Origin: Emticicia sp031378715
Lineage (GTDB): Bacteria; Bacteroidota; Bacteroidia; Cytophagales; Spirosomataceae
NCBI GenBank assembly: GCA_031378715.1
Contig: JANNEN010000428.1
Span: forward strand, 1-8,622
Direction of reading: 5' to 3'
DNA: 8,622 nucleotides
In this document: piece by piece, positions 1 to 6,012 of the stretch
How positions within the stretch are numbered: position 1 is the stretch's first letter
Layout: each line of letters starts with the position of its first letter
The notes under the pieces: generated by a model
Told to the model about the DNA's origin: nothing
Databases searched by the model: none
What the model saw: only the letters and a program-made list of their open reading frames with translations
Made by a program: the position numbers and the translations under genes

Positions 1-20
1 ATCAAAACAAATTTATTACC

Positions 21-488
21 ATGAAAACAACAATTATTTCTCTATTATTTTTGTCCCTTTGTTCATTTACTTTCGTAGCTGACAAGTCATTCGTTTGGGA
101 TAAATACAAGCTTCAAATCACTGTACCCGACGATTTTAAGGTAGTAAAAAATACCGATAACGACTTTGAAATGAAAGGAGATGGCATGGAACTTTTTATG
201 CACATCTTTGAGCAAAATATTGCCGTTGATGACATGGACGATGCCGTAATTGAAGGGGCAAAAGCCATGAAACTTCAAGAAATTGATGACGAACAAGTAA
301 TTGAAGGTGACGGACTCGACGGCTATTACGTAGAAGGATTCAAGGACGGACATCGGGTGATGTTTGCGGGTATGATTGACCCAAAAAGCCACACTAATTT
401 TTTCTTGGTGATCACGTTCGATGACAAAGACAAGCAAGCCGAAGCTGACGCTGAGGAGATTTTAGAGAGTGTAACGAGTTTAAAATAA
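21..488 (+). CDS. Small secreted acidic protein of unknown function
   Basis: This 155-residue protein has a clear N-terminal export signal: MKTT, then a hydrophobic stretch (about residues 5-19), with likely cleavage after Ala20. The mature part is rich in Asp and Glu and begins with FVWDKYKLQITVPDDF, a pattern of short beta strands around a 'V-P-x-x-F' turn. This resembles small periplasmic PsbP/DcrB-like domains, in which such a strand precedes a curved sheet. That resemblance is by eye only and the family is not established. There are no membrane helices after the signal and no catalytic motif that I recognise. The ATG at 21 follows an A/T-rich leader (ttattacc) without a Shine-Dalgarno sequence, as usual in Bacteroidota. 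It is followed by a strong terminator, so it is transcribed separately from the signalling genes downstream. The gene is complete, but its promoter lies outside the window. Confidence 0.85.
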   Translation: MKTTIISLLFLSLCSFTFVADKSFVWDKYKLQITVPDDFKVVKNTDNDFEMKGDGMELFMHIFEQNIAVDDMDDAVIEGAKAMKLQEIDDEQVIEGDGLDGYYVEGFKDGHRVMFAGMIDPKSHTNFFLVITFDDKDKQAEADAEEILESVTSLK

Positions 489-509
489 AACTGCTGCCAA
501 ATTGTTATG

Positions 510-540
510 AAGCCACGAAAGTTTCGTGGCTTTACTTTTT
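510..540 (+). terminator. Rho-independent terminator after the small secreted protein gene
   Basis: The arms AAGCCACGAAA (510-520) and TTTCGTGGCTT (522-532) are perfect reverse complements. Allowing a realistic 7-nt loop, the stem is 8 bp, AAGCCACG with CGTGGCTT. A T-rich tract (tttactttttat) follows at once. It lies 22 bp after the stop codon and separates the first gene from the response regulator. Confidence 0.9.
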
Positions 541-550
541 ATAAATGATA

Positions 551-582
551 TTTTGATAGCTACTTTTTTGACACTAAATTTG
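551..582 (+). promoter_or_regulatory. Bacteroidota-type promoter of the first response regulator gene
   Basis: The -7 box TAAATTTG (575-582) matches the Bacteroidota consensus TAnnTTTG exactly. A TTTTG at 551-555 serves as the -33 box with 19 bp between them. The start codon at 603 is 20 bp beyond the -7 box, giving a leader of about 15 nt. The preceding terminator makes an independent promoter here necessary. Confidence 0.65.
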
Positions 583-602
583 AGCTTGAATTAAATCAAG
601 CC

Positions 603-1361
603 ATGAATCAAACTATAAGTATCCTAATCGTTGAAGACGAAGTACTCATTGCCCAAGATTTAAAAGAAATCTTAGAAGAAATGGGCTATAATGAAATTTT
701 TAAGGCCAGAAATTATGAGCAAGCCCTTAATATATTAACCGAAAATAGTATCGACCTCGCCCTCTTGGACATCAATCTGAACGATGCACACTCGGGAACA
801 GACCTTGCCAAGTACATCAATCAAAATCACCCAATCCCCTTCATTTATCTAACTTCCTACTCCGATGCGGCTACGCTTTTGAGTGTTAAACAGTCACGCC
901 CGTCGGGATTTTTGTTGAAACCTTACCGCAAAGATTTACTGATGGCTTCCATCGAAATTGCCCTGTTCAACTACGAATCAAAGATTAATGCGGCCGACAA
1001 ACGCCTTGATGAAACGGCTACTGACACACCCGAAAAAAGTGATTTGATATTTGCCAATCATATACTCGTAAAAGAAAATTATCGCTACTTGAAAATACCG
1101 TTTGGGGATATTCTGTGGTTTGAAACCGATAAGAATTACGTAGAAATAAAAACGCTTGCCAAACGGTACATTGTCAGGATTTCGCTCAGAAAGCTACTGG
1201 AGCTACTTCCTGCCCAAATTTTTGTTCGCTGTCACAAACAATTTGTCGTTAATGCCCAGCACGTCGAAGCCTTCGGAATGACCGAATTACTCATCAATCA
1301 GGCCAAGATTCCGATTAGCCGAAATATGCAGGAGCAGGTTTTGGTGATGCTAAAAAAGTAA
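603..1361 (+). CDS. Response regulator, REC receiver plus LytTR DNA-binding domain
   Basis: This is a cytoplasmic transcription regulator of 252 residues. The receiver domain (about 5-122) has every key residue: the acidic pair Glu11/Asp12, the phosphoacceptor Asp56 in LALLDINL, Thr84 in IYLTSYSD and Lys106 in FLLKPY. After a linker of about 25 residues comes a LytTR domain (about 150-250), recognisable from DILWFETDKNYVEI (169-182) and the strand-turn FVRCHKQFVVN (207-217). LytTR domains bind DNA through a beta-fold, usually at pairs of short direct repeats. The usual order in Bacteroidota is REC-LytTR, and the length is normal. The likely partner is the HisKA_2 kinase at 1865-4057, separated by one small LytTR gene. 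The ATG at 603 directly precedes the first REC strand and follows a good promoter, so the start is secure. It looks intact and functional. Confidence 0.95.
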   Translation: MNQTISILIVEDEVLIAQDLKEILEEMGYNEIFKARNYEQALNILTENSIDLALLDINLNDAHSGTDLAKYINQNHPIPFIYLTSYSDAATLLSVKQSRPSGFLLKPYRKDLLMASIEIALFNYESKINAADKRLDETATDTPEKSDLIFANHILVKENYRYLKIPFGDILWFETDKNYVEIKTLAKRYIVRISLRKLLELLPAQIFVRCHKQFVVNAQHVEAFGMTELLINQAKIPISRNMQEQVLVMLKK

Positions 1362-1370
1362 ATTGTCACC

Positions 1371-1427
1371 TAATTTTGGTTGAATATCCCAATTTTTTGC
1401 CTGTCCGTTTTTGAAGTATAATCTTTG
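1371..1427 (+). promoter_or_regulatory. Candidate promoter(s) of the stand-alone LytTR gene
   Basis: Two candidates lie in the 88-bp gap before the ATG at 1450. The first is a perfect -7 box, TAATTTTG (1371-1378), with no -33 box at a proper distance. The second is TTTG (1396-1399) with AATCTTTG (1420-1427), a 7-of-8 type match with 20 bp between the boxes. The second would start transcripts at about 1432-1434, which places the TTG at 1411 outside the mRNA and supports the ATG at 1450 as the start. Confidence 0.35.
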
Positions 1428-1449
1428 GTTTATAATCAAAAATAGACTA

Positions 1450-1767
1450 ATGAAAACACTAAAACCAAGCATCGGATGCGTGCATCTTGGCGGACGAAAA
1501 TATGCACTTCCTGAGCATATTGTACACCTGCAATCAGACTCGAATTATACGTACGTTACGCTCACAAACGGCGACCGATTTTTATCTTCCACGACCCTCA
1601 AAATTATAGAAAGAAGGCTGGGTGAGCATAAAAATTTTGTGCGGGTAAATCGCAAAACGATGGTAAACCTCGAAGCAGTAATGCTCAGTGAACACGATAC
1701 GGTGGTTTTGCCCGATAATACCGAAATTAAGTTTTCGAGGCGACGACGGAAACTTGTAGAGATTTGA
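1450..1767 (+). CDS. Stand-alone LytTR DNA-binding protein without receiver domain
   Basis: This 105-residue protein is almost entirely one LytTR domain (about residues 9-103). The motifs are NYTYVTLTNG (from residue 32), FVRVNRKTMVNL (63-74), and the basic end FSRRRRK, typical of the last LytTR strand. There is no receiver, membrane segment or other input domain, so it cannot be phosphorylated as a normal response regulator. It may act as a constitutive, competing or autoregulatory DNA-binding partner of the REC-LytTR protein 88 bp upstream; that role is inferred. The reading frame is open back to a TTG at 1411, but the extra 13 residues (MKYNLWFIIKNRL) do not belong to the fold, and a promoter seems to lie over them, so I use the ATG. 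It lies 97 bp before the kinase gene, with no terminator between them, so co-transcription is possible. Confidence 0.88.
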   Translation: MKTLKPSIGCVHLGGRKYALPEHIVHLQSDSNYTYVTLTNGDRFLSSTTLKIIERRLGEHKNFVRVNRKTMVNLEAVMLSEHDTVVLPDNTEIKFSRRRRKLVEI

Positions 1768-1864
1768 ATAAATAGTCGATAATTGATAGACCATGGTAAT
1801 TTAAAACACTGATTATCAGGTAAGTATAAAAAACAAATCAGCAAATAATCAACTGCTCAATACC

Positions 1865-4057
1865 ATGAAAAATCTATTATTTGCCAGTTTTTTTATTATT
1901 TCTTGCTCAACTTTCGGCCAGCGAACCAGCTTGGATAGCTTGATTCGGGTTATTGAAAGCATGAAAAATGATACCTTGAAGGTATCAAAATTGAGTATGC
2001 TCGGAAACCGATTAATCAGTGATAAAGCAGATAATACGAGTGCCTTAAAATATTTTCAAGAAGCCGAAAAATTATCCATTAATCTGAATTATCAGCGGGG
2101 GAGATTTGAAACCTCACTTAGCAATGGGATTGTTCTATCAAATTTATCAAGACAAAGCGAAGCAATCGTTTACTTCAAGAATGCAGCAAAAATATTTGAA
2201 TCAAATCCGTTTTTGGAGAATGACAAAAATCTGTGTTTCAAGTACGTAAAACTATTCAGTGACCTTGGCTGGGCATATACCTACACCTTAGATTATACGA
2301 ATGCCCAAAAAAATGCTTTATTTTCAGTTGAACTTTCAAGCCGCTTCAAAACGGGGTATGGATACGGATATTCAATATTATCTGATATCTTTTTGAAGCA
2401 AAATAATTATGTTGAAGCCCAAAAATACGCCTTGGAAGCCTTAAAATATTTTTTACAAACAAAATTGACGGCTCCACTTTCCAAAACCTATAATACCCTT
2501 GGGATTTTGGCCTATCGAAACCAAGATTACCGAAAAAGTATTGATTATTATGAATTAATGTTTGAAATAAACAAGAAAGCCAACCGTGTTTATGGAATGA
2601 AACTTTCGCTTTTTAATACCGCTGATGCCTATTTTACACTAAAAGAATACGATAAAGCAATCGTTTATCTTAGCGAAAGCGAAAAATTTGTGAGTGTAAA
2701 CGACGCTCAGAGTTTGTCAATAGCAAGTTTGCTTTATGGAGAAATTTATCGACAAAAAAAAGAGTATCAGGAAGCAATCAAGTATGGCAAAAATGGACTT
2801 AAGTATGCCTTAAAAACAAACAATATCATCAGAATTAAAAATAGTTATGATAACCTCTACCAAACTTACAAAGCTGCCAACGATTCTGCCAATGCCCTGG
2901 TGATGCTCGAAAAATTAAGTACCGTAAAAGATACGTTATATTCTTCTGACATCGCTAAAAACACTGCTGACTTAGCCAGAAAATACGAAACCGAAAAGAA
3001 GGAGCAACAAATTGTATTTCTTGACAAAGAAAACCAATTAAGCCGAGAAAAATTAGGCAAAGAAATCATGCTTGCCCTCGCTCTAAAAAACGAAAATGAG
3101 CTAAAAGAAAGTAAACTAAAAAAGGAGATTTTGCTACGGGCGGCGTTGGCAAGAGAGAATAAATTGCAAGTAATAGAAATTGCACAAAAAAAAATTATTC
3201 AACTCGGACTCGAACGGGAAAATCTGCTCAAAAAAAGTGAACTTGCCACCGAAACACAGCTCAACCAATCGCTAAAACTACAAAATAATTTAATGCTCGA
3301 AAATAGTAAAAACGAAACACTAGCTCGCTGGTTGATGATTTTTGGAATGTTTGGCTTTACGGCTTTCGGAGTGAATTATTATCGAAATTACAAACGTCAA
3401 AAGTCTGATAATCAGCAGATTATCAAGCAAAGTGAAGAATTAAAGATACTGATGCGGGAAGTACACCACCGAGTAAAAAACAATTTACAGATAATATCGG
3501 CCATGCTCCGAATGCAAGCCCGCAGCGTGGTGGATAAGTCGGCGATTGAGGCTTTGGTCAATTCCGAACACCGCTTACAGACGATTGCGATGGTTCACGA
3601 AAAATTGTACAAATCTGAGAATCTGAGCGGCGTACTACTGAAAGATTATCTGCAAGAACTGATGGACGTACTGGCCAAACAAAACCAAAACATCGTGCCA
3701 AAATTTCACTATACTATTCAAGATAATGCCCAACTAACAACCAATCTTGACACGGCTATTCCACTGGGTTTGATTGTGAATGAATTGGTGACGAACTCGT
3801 TCAAATATGCCTTTAAAGAGTTAGAAAACGGGGAGATAAATCTGTTAATTGGTAAAGCAAATAGTGGCAGTTATCAATTAGAAATTCGAGATAACGGCTC
3901 GGGTTTTCCCGATGGAAAACTACCTAAAAACTCGGTAAGTTTGGGTTTGAAATTAGTGAATTTATTTACCGAACAACTCAACGGCAGTCTGAAATATGAA
4001 TCAGATAAAGGTTCGCATTTTACTATACTTTTTAAGCCGATTGTGAGTGTTTTGTAG
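1865..4057 (+). CDS. TPR-containing HisKA_2 sensor histidine kinase with repeat-built coiled coil
   Basis: This is a membrane kinase of 730 residues. The N-terminus is a signal peptide (MKNLLFASFFIISCSTFGQ); the ISC could also serve as a lipobox, but a later membrane helix makes ordinary cleavage more likely. Residues about 25-365 form helical TPR repeats, for example FNTADAYFTLKEYDKAIVYL. A long charged coiled coil (about 370-487) follows and contains four exact 21-residue repeats. One transmembrane helix spans about 489-507. The cytoplasmic HisKA_2 domain begins with REVHHRVKNNLQ, where His535 is the expected phosphorylated residue. The HATPase has an N box NELVTNSFKY (Asn639, Asn644), a G1 box RDNGSGFPDG (675-684) and a G2 box SLGLKLV. 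All catalytic motifs are intact. The expected partner is the REC-LytTR regulator at 603-1361. No promoter of the TAnnTTTG type is visible in the 97 bp upstream, so it may be read through from the LytTR gene. Confidence 0.93.
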   Translation: MKNLLFASFFIISCSTFGQRTSLDSLIRVIESMKNDTLKVSKLSMLGNRLISDKADNTSALKYFQEAEKLSINLNYQRGRFETSLSNGIVLSNLSRQSEAIVYFKNAAKIFESNPFLENDKNLCFKYVKLFSDLGWAYTYTLDYTNAQKNALFSVELSSRFKTGYGYGYSILSDIFLKQNNYVEAQKYALEALKYFLQTKLTAPLSKTYNTLGILAYRNQDYRKSIDYYELMFEINKKANRVYGMKLSLFNTADAYFTLKEYDKAIVYLSESEKFVSVNDAQSLSIASLLYGEIYRQKKEYQEAIKYGKNGLKYALKTNNIIRIKNSYDNLYQTYKAANDSANALVMLEKLSTVKDTLYSSDIAKNTADLARKYETEKKEQQIVFLDKENQLSREKLGKEIMLALALKNENELKESKLKKEILLRAALARENKLQVIEIAQKKIIQLGLERENLLKKSELATETQLNQSLKLQNNLMLENSKNETLARWLMIFGMFGFTAFGVNYYRNYKRQKSDNQQIIKQSEELKILMREVHHRVKNNLQIISAMLRMQARSVVDKSAIEALVNSEHRLQTIAMVHEKLYKSENLSGVLLKDYLQELMDVLAKQNQNIVPKFHYTIQDNAQLTTNLDTAIPLGLIVNELVTNSFKYAFKELENGEINLLIGKANSGSYQLEIRDNGSGFPDGKLPKNSVSLGLKLVNLFTEQLNGSLKYESDKGSHFTILFKPIVSVL
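3029..3280 (+). repeat. Four tandem 63-bp units encoding 21-residue coiled-coil repeats
   Basis: Within the kinase coiled coil, residues 389-409, 410-430, 431-451 and 452-472 each begin with Glu-Asn-x-Leu (ENQL, ENEL, ENKL, ENLL) and share a Lys/Glu-rich first half and a Leu/Ala/Ile-rich second half. Each is exactly 21 residues, or three heptads. The DNA units have diverged far more than the protein pattern, so this is an old duplication kept by selection and not a recent slippage event. Confidence 0.85.
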
Positions 4058-4177
4058 ATTTCTCACGGCAGCGGCTAACCGTACCCACTGGCAAAGGGGC
4101 TTTCTACCCCCTTGAAAAGCCCATATTGTCAATTTAAGGTTTTTAAATAGTTTCAAAATTTAATTAATCTCAGTTTC
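4058..4177 (+). other. Intergenic stretch after the first kinase with a 7-bp hairpin
   Basis: The stop codon at 4055-4057 is followed by a locally GC-richer patch (about 4060-4125). It contains a stem GGGCTTT (4097-4103) and AAAGCCC (4116-4122) with a 12-nt loop. No T-run follows directly, so it is at best a weak terminator for the kinase gene. The rest, to 4177, is AT-rich and no gene is visible on either strand. Confidence 0.45.
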
Positions 4178-4219
4178 AACGCTGGCAGGGGTTTTGAACC
4201 CTGCCAGCGTTAGCGTTGA
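4178..4219. repeat. Hairpin-forming intergenic repeat (13-bp perfect stem)
   Basis: AACGCTGGCAGGG (4178-4190) and CCCTGCCAGCGTT (4199-4211) are exact reverse complements around an 8-nt loop. The segment AGCGTTGA (4212-4219) is also the reverse complement of TCAACGCT (4176-4183), so the base of the stem can pair with either of two adjacent arms. It is clearly richer in GC than its surroundings and is not followed by a T-run. This suggests a dispersed intergenic palindromic repeat (REP-like) more than a simple terminator. Dispersal cannot be tested from one window. Confidence 0.7.
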
Positions 4220-4394
4220 TAAATTTCTTAAAGAAATTAAATGAAAGCAAACCGATTTAGCAAAAAAACTAAATGTCAGCGATGCCAAATTATCGTTGAT
4301 TTTAGCAGGTAAACAAAAGCCCGATGTTGCATTTATCAAAGAAGTTCATCGGCAATTTGGTGTTTCGGCTGATTTTATTTTGGAAGTTGTATAG
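4212..4394 (+). pseudogene. Remnant of an XRE/HigA-like helix-turn-helix gene
   Basis: The frame from about 4212 to the TAG at 4392-4394 reads SVDKFLKEIK, a TGA stop (4242-4244), then KQTDLAKKLNVSDAKLSLIL and AGKQKPDVAFIKEVHRQFGV, ending in SADFILEVV. The second part is a textbook XRE helix-turn-helix: 'QTDLAKKLNV' is helix 2 and 'SDAKLSLILAGKQKP' is the recognition helix plus turn. This is close to HigA-type antitoxins and small XRE regulators. The upstream piece continues the same helix in frame across the stop, since changing TGA to TTA would give a Leu at the expected hydrophobic place. There is no ATG in frame, and the expected N-terminus is replaced by the hairpin repeat at 4178-4211. 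It is therefore a truncated, stop-interrupted relic. A short product started at an internal TTG is not excluded but unlikely. It faces the lipoprotein gene tail to tail with a 19-bp gap. Confidence 0.65.
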
Positions 4395-4413
4395 ATTGAT
4401 AAATGAAAATCTG

Positions 4414-5553
4414 CTACTTCAAATCACCCACTATTATCAATTTATATTTTCCAATCAAACTAATCTGTGATGCTGGCGAAACATAAATTGAATACTTTCC
4501 TTTCTGAACTGTAATAATATCAGACACATTGTTTGAATTATTATTGCCACTACCTACTTTTTTTCCACTACTATCCACTATTTCAAATTTTACTTTATAG
4601 TCTGTCGAGCTGAGTTCTACATCAAGAAGCGAATTGTTTTCCGTAACCTCGACCGCCCAACCTTGTTCATCTTTTCCATTTTTCCAAGTGTCTTCACCTA
4701 TTGATGTAACATATTCTTTCTCTATCAATTTATCAACTTTTCCATAGACATTCACTTGATATTTGCCCCTTGCGTTTCGCTTCGCCGAGCTTGCCATGAT
4801 GGAGTATTTACCCTTATTGAGTTTTTTAATGAAATAAAGATAACGGTCAGAAGTGAGCGTAGGACGAGCTAAAATTTCGCCATTTGTGTCATAAACAAAA
4901 AGTCCGATTTCTGTATCGGCCGATTCTAATTCAATGTCCACGAAGGTGTTATCTTCGGTAACTTCAAAGGTATAAAAGTCATTTTTAGGACTTCTGACAA
5001 ATCCACCGCCGCCGTATTCGCCCCAAGTGCCATTAGTTGAGCGAATTGTCTTGGATTCAAGGCGTTTGATGTCTTTTTTTAGTGCATTTATGCTTAGTTC
5101 AAATTTTCCTCGTCCGTTGCGTTCTGCCATTACTACCATTTTATAAACACCAGCATTGAGTACTGCTTCGACCCCCACTGACCTTCCTTTGTTCGAGACA
5201 ATTAATTTTTCACCATTGGCTTTATACAGAAAAAACTGCACGTCTAAATCATTTGATTTTAGTTCAAATCTAACAGTCTGATTATTGCTTTCTACCTCGT
5301 ATTCATACTGAAAATTCTTGAATGATTCTTCGTTAGTAAACCCACCTGCCCCACCATTAGCGGCTATCCATTCGCCCGTTACGATTTTGGTTATTGGTGT
5401 TGCAGGCGGCGTAACCACAGGCGGAGTAACAACGGGTGGCGTAACAACGGGCGGATTAGTACCAGAGGGAGTACTGCCAGTTGGGTCGATAGAGCCACCA
5501 CCCCCGCAGCCAGACAGGAATAAAAAACTTAAAATTGCTAATTTGATTTTCAT
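4414..5553 (-). CDS. Lipoprotein with Pro-rich linker and three PPC-like beta modules
   Basis: This is an exported lipoprotein of 379 residues, counted from the ATG at 5553. The start MKIKLAILSFLFLSGC is a classic lipoprotein signal with lipobox L-S-G-C (lipidated Cys16). Gly/Ser residues after the Cys resemble the surface-export signals of Bacteroidota. A linker of repeated PVVTP units (about 33-53) leads to three modules of about 113-115 residues, marked by Trp62, Trp177 and Trp290. Each ends in a 'GKY/GVY...GKF/GKY' strand pair, as in KGKYSIMAS...ARGKYQVNV. The pattern 'DLDVQFFLYKANGEKL' fits bacterial pre-peptidase C-terminal (PPC, PF04151) beta-sandwich modules. No catalytic domain is attached, which is unusual, because PPC modules usually trail a peptidase. 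It may be an adhesin or binding protein. An in-frame ATG at 5571 is an equal alternative start; the one at 5646 adds an unlikely extra hydrophobic segment. No clear promoter is visible. Confidence 0.85.
   Translation of the reverse strand: MKIKLAILSFLFLSGCGGGGSIDPTGSTPSGTNPPVVTPPVVTPPVVTPPATPITKIVTGEWIAANGGAGGFTNEESFKNFQYEYEVESNNQTVRFELKSNDLDVQFFLYKANGEKLIVSNKGRSVGVEAVLNAGVYKMVVMAERNGRGKFELSINALKKDIKRLESKTIRSTNGTWGEYGGGGFVRSPKNDFYTFEVTEDNTFVDIELESADTEIGLFVYDTNGEILARPTLTSDRYLYFIKKLNKGKYSIMASSAKRNARGKYQVNVYGKVDKLIEKEYVTSIGEDTWKNGKDEQGWAVEVTENNSLLDVELSSTDYKVKFEIVDSSGKKVGSGNNNSNNVSDIITVQKGKYSIYVSPASQISLIGKYKLIIVGDLK
5408..5452 (-). repeat. Three tandem 15-bp units in the lipoprotein linker
   Basis: On the + strand, GGCGTAACCACAGGC, GGAGTAACAACGGGT and GGCGTAACAACGGGC follow one another. 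They encode repeated Val-Val-Thr-Pro-Pro on the - strand, a flexible spacer between the lipid anchor and the first beta module. The unit is a multiple of three, so copy-number changes would keep the frame and only alter tether length. Confidence 0.85.
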
Positions 5554-5822
5554 TGGTAAGATTGCTTTCATGAGTAAAAAATACAGATTTGATGTTGTTT
5601 TGGGTATATTTCGGGTAATAAGTAATGGGATAAATATAATCAACAATTTTAAAAATGACTAAGTAACTGATTATTAGCACATTATCTTACTGTGGACTTG
5701 TTGACTATTGACTGTGGACTACTTATTTTAGCTTATTCTCGGTTTCTTCGACCGAATAATCCATTCTTGAAAACTCTACCGTGCTTTAGGCAACGTAGAG
5801 ATATTTCATAGCAACAGAATGT
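5554..5822. other. Intergenic stretch upstream of the lipoprotein gene
   Basis: No gene is visible. From the lipoprotein start at 5553, the next recognisable element is a pair of ACTGTGGACT copies (5689-5698 and 5711-5720) flanking TTGACTATTGACT, an imperfect run of 'TTGACTA/TGGACTA'-like units. Next comes a small stem TCGGT (5739-5743) and ACCGA (5751-5755) with a 7-nt loop. No exact TAnnTTTG box reads towards the lipoprotein; TAAAATTG and TATATTTA on the - strand are near-matches without a fitting -33 box. Confidence 0.5.
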
Positions 5823-5941
5823 TTTGACGGTTTGATCATTAATTTTGATGAATCAAATATATTTGAAAACTCAAATAGAAGTTTCGCTACACCCACGAAA
5901 CATCGAAATTTCTTTATGAAAACGTTTTTATTCTTAATAAA
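5823..5941. promoter_or_regulatory. Cluster of inverted repeats, possible operator region of the second kinase gene
   Basis: The pentamer TTTGA or its complement TCAAA occurs at 5823, 5831, 5844, 5853, 5862 and 5871; the last four starts are exactly 9 bp apart. They create the palindromes TCAAATATATTTGA (5853-5866) and ATTTGA-AAAC-TCAAAT (5861-5876). Further symmetric elements follow: GTTTCG/CGAAAC (5881-5886, 5896-5901), GAAATTTC (5905-5912), AAAACGTTTT (5919-5928) and TTTATT/AATAAA (5927-5932, 5936-5941). The cluster ends 44 bp before the -7 box of the kinase operon. AT-rich DNA favours chance palindromes, so a regulatory role is an inference. Confidence 0.35.
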
Positions 5942-5984
5942 CATTTTTTTATAGAATTTTACGCAGTTATTTACAAGCAAAATG

Positions 5985-5992
5985 TATCTTTG
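5985..5992 (+). promoter_or_regulatory. -7 promoter box of the second kinase operon
   Basis: TATCTTTG matches TAnnTTTG exactly. A -33 box is poor (TTTTA at 5957-5961, spacing 23 bp), which suggests a weak or activator-dependent promoter. Transcription would begin at about 5998-6000, leaving a leader of only about 13-15 nt before the TTG start at 6013. Confidence 0.55.
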
Positions 5993-6012
5993 AAATTATT
6001 TTTGAAAAAAAA

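Noticed and set aside
87..437. Open frame of 116 codons on the - strand opposite the first gene
   Set aside because: The + strand frame has a proper signal peptide and terminator; the antisense product has no recognisable domain.
1809..1819. CTGAT-T-ATCAG palindrome before the first kinase, as an operator
   Set aside because: A similar TGATAATCAG/GATTATCA pair occurs inside the kinase coding sequence near 3405-3423, and an 11-bp near-palindrome is expected by chance here. No promoter lies beside it.
4241..4312. ATG at 4241 as a start for a small gene
   Set aside because: It opens a different frame that ends after 23 codons and lacks any HTH pattern; the HTH residues are in the frame one base later.
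5318..5662. Open frame of 114 codons on the + strand with a GVTTGG repeat
   Set aside because: It is the antisense of the lipoprotein signal and Pro-rich linker; the repeated residues merely mirror the 15-bp units coding for PVVTP on the other strand.
5786..5980. Open frame of 64 codons on the - strand in the intergenic region
   Set aside because: It is rich in Lys, Phe and Asn, as expected from AT-rich DNA, has no recognisable motif, and lies across the inverted-repeat cluster.
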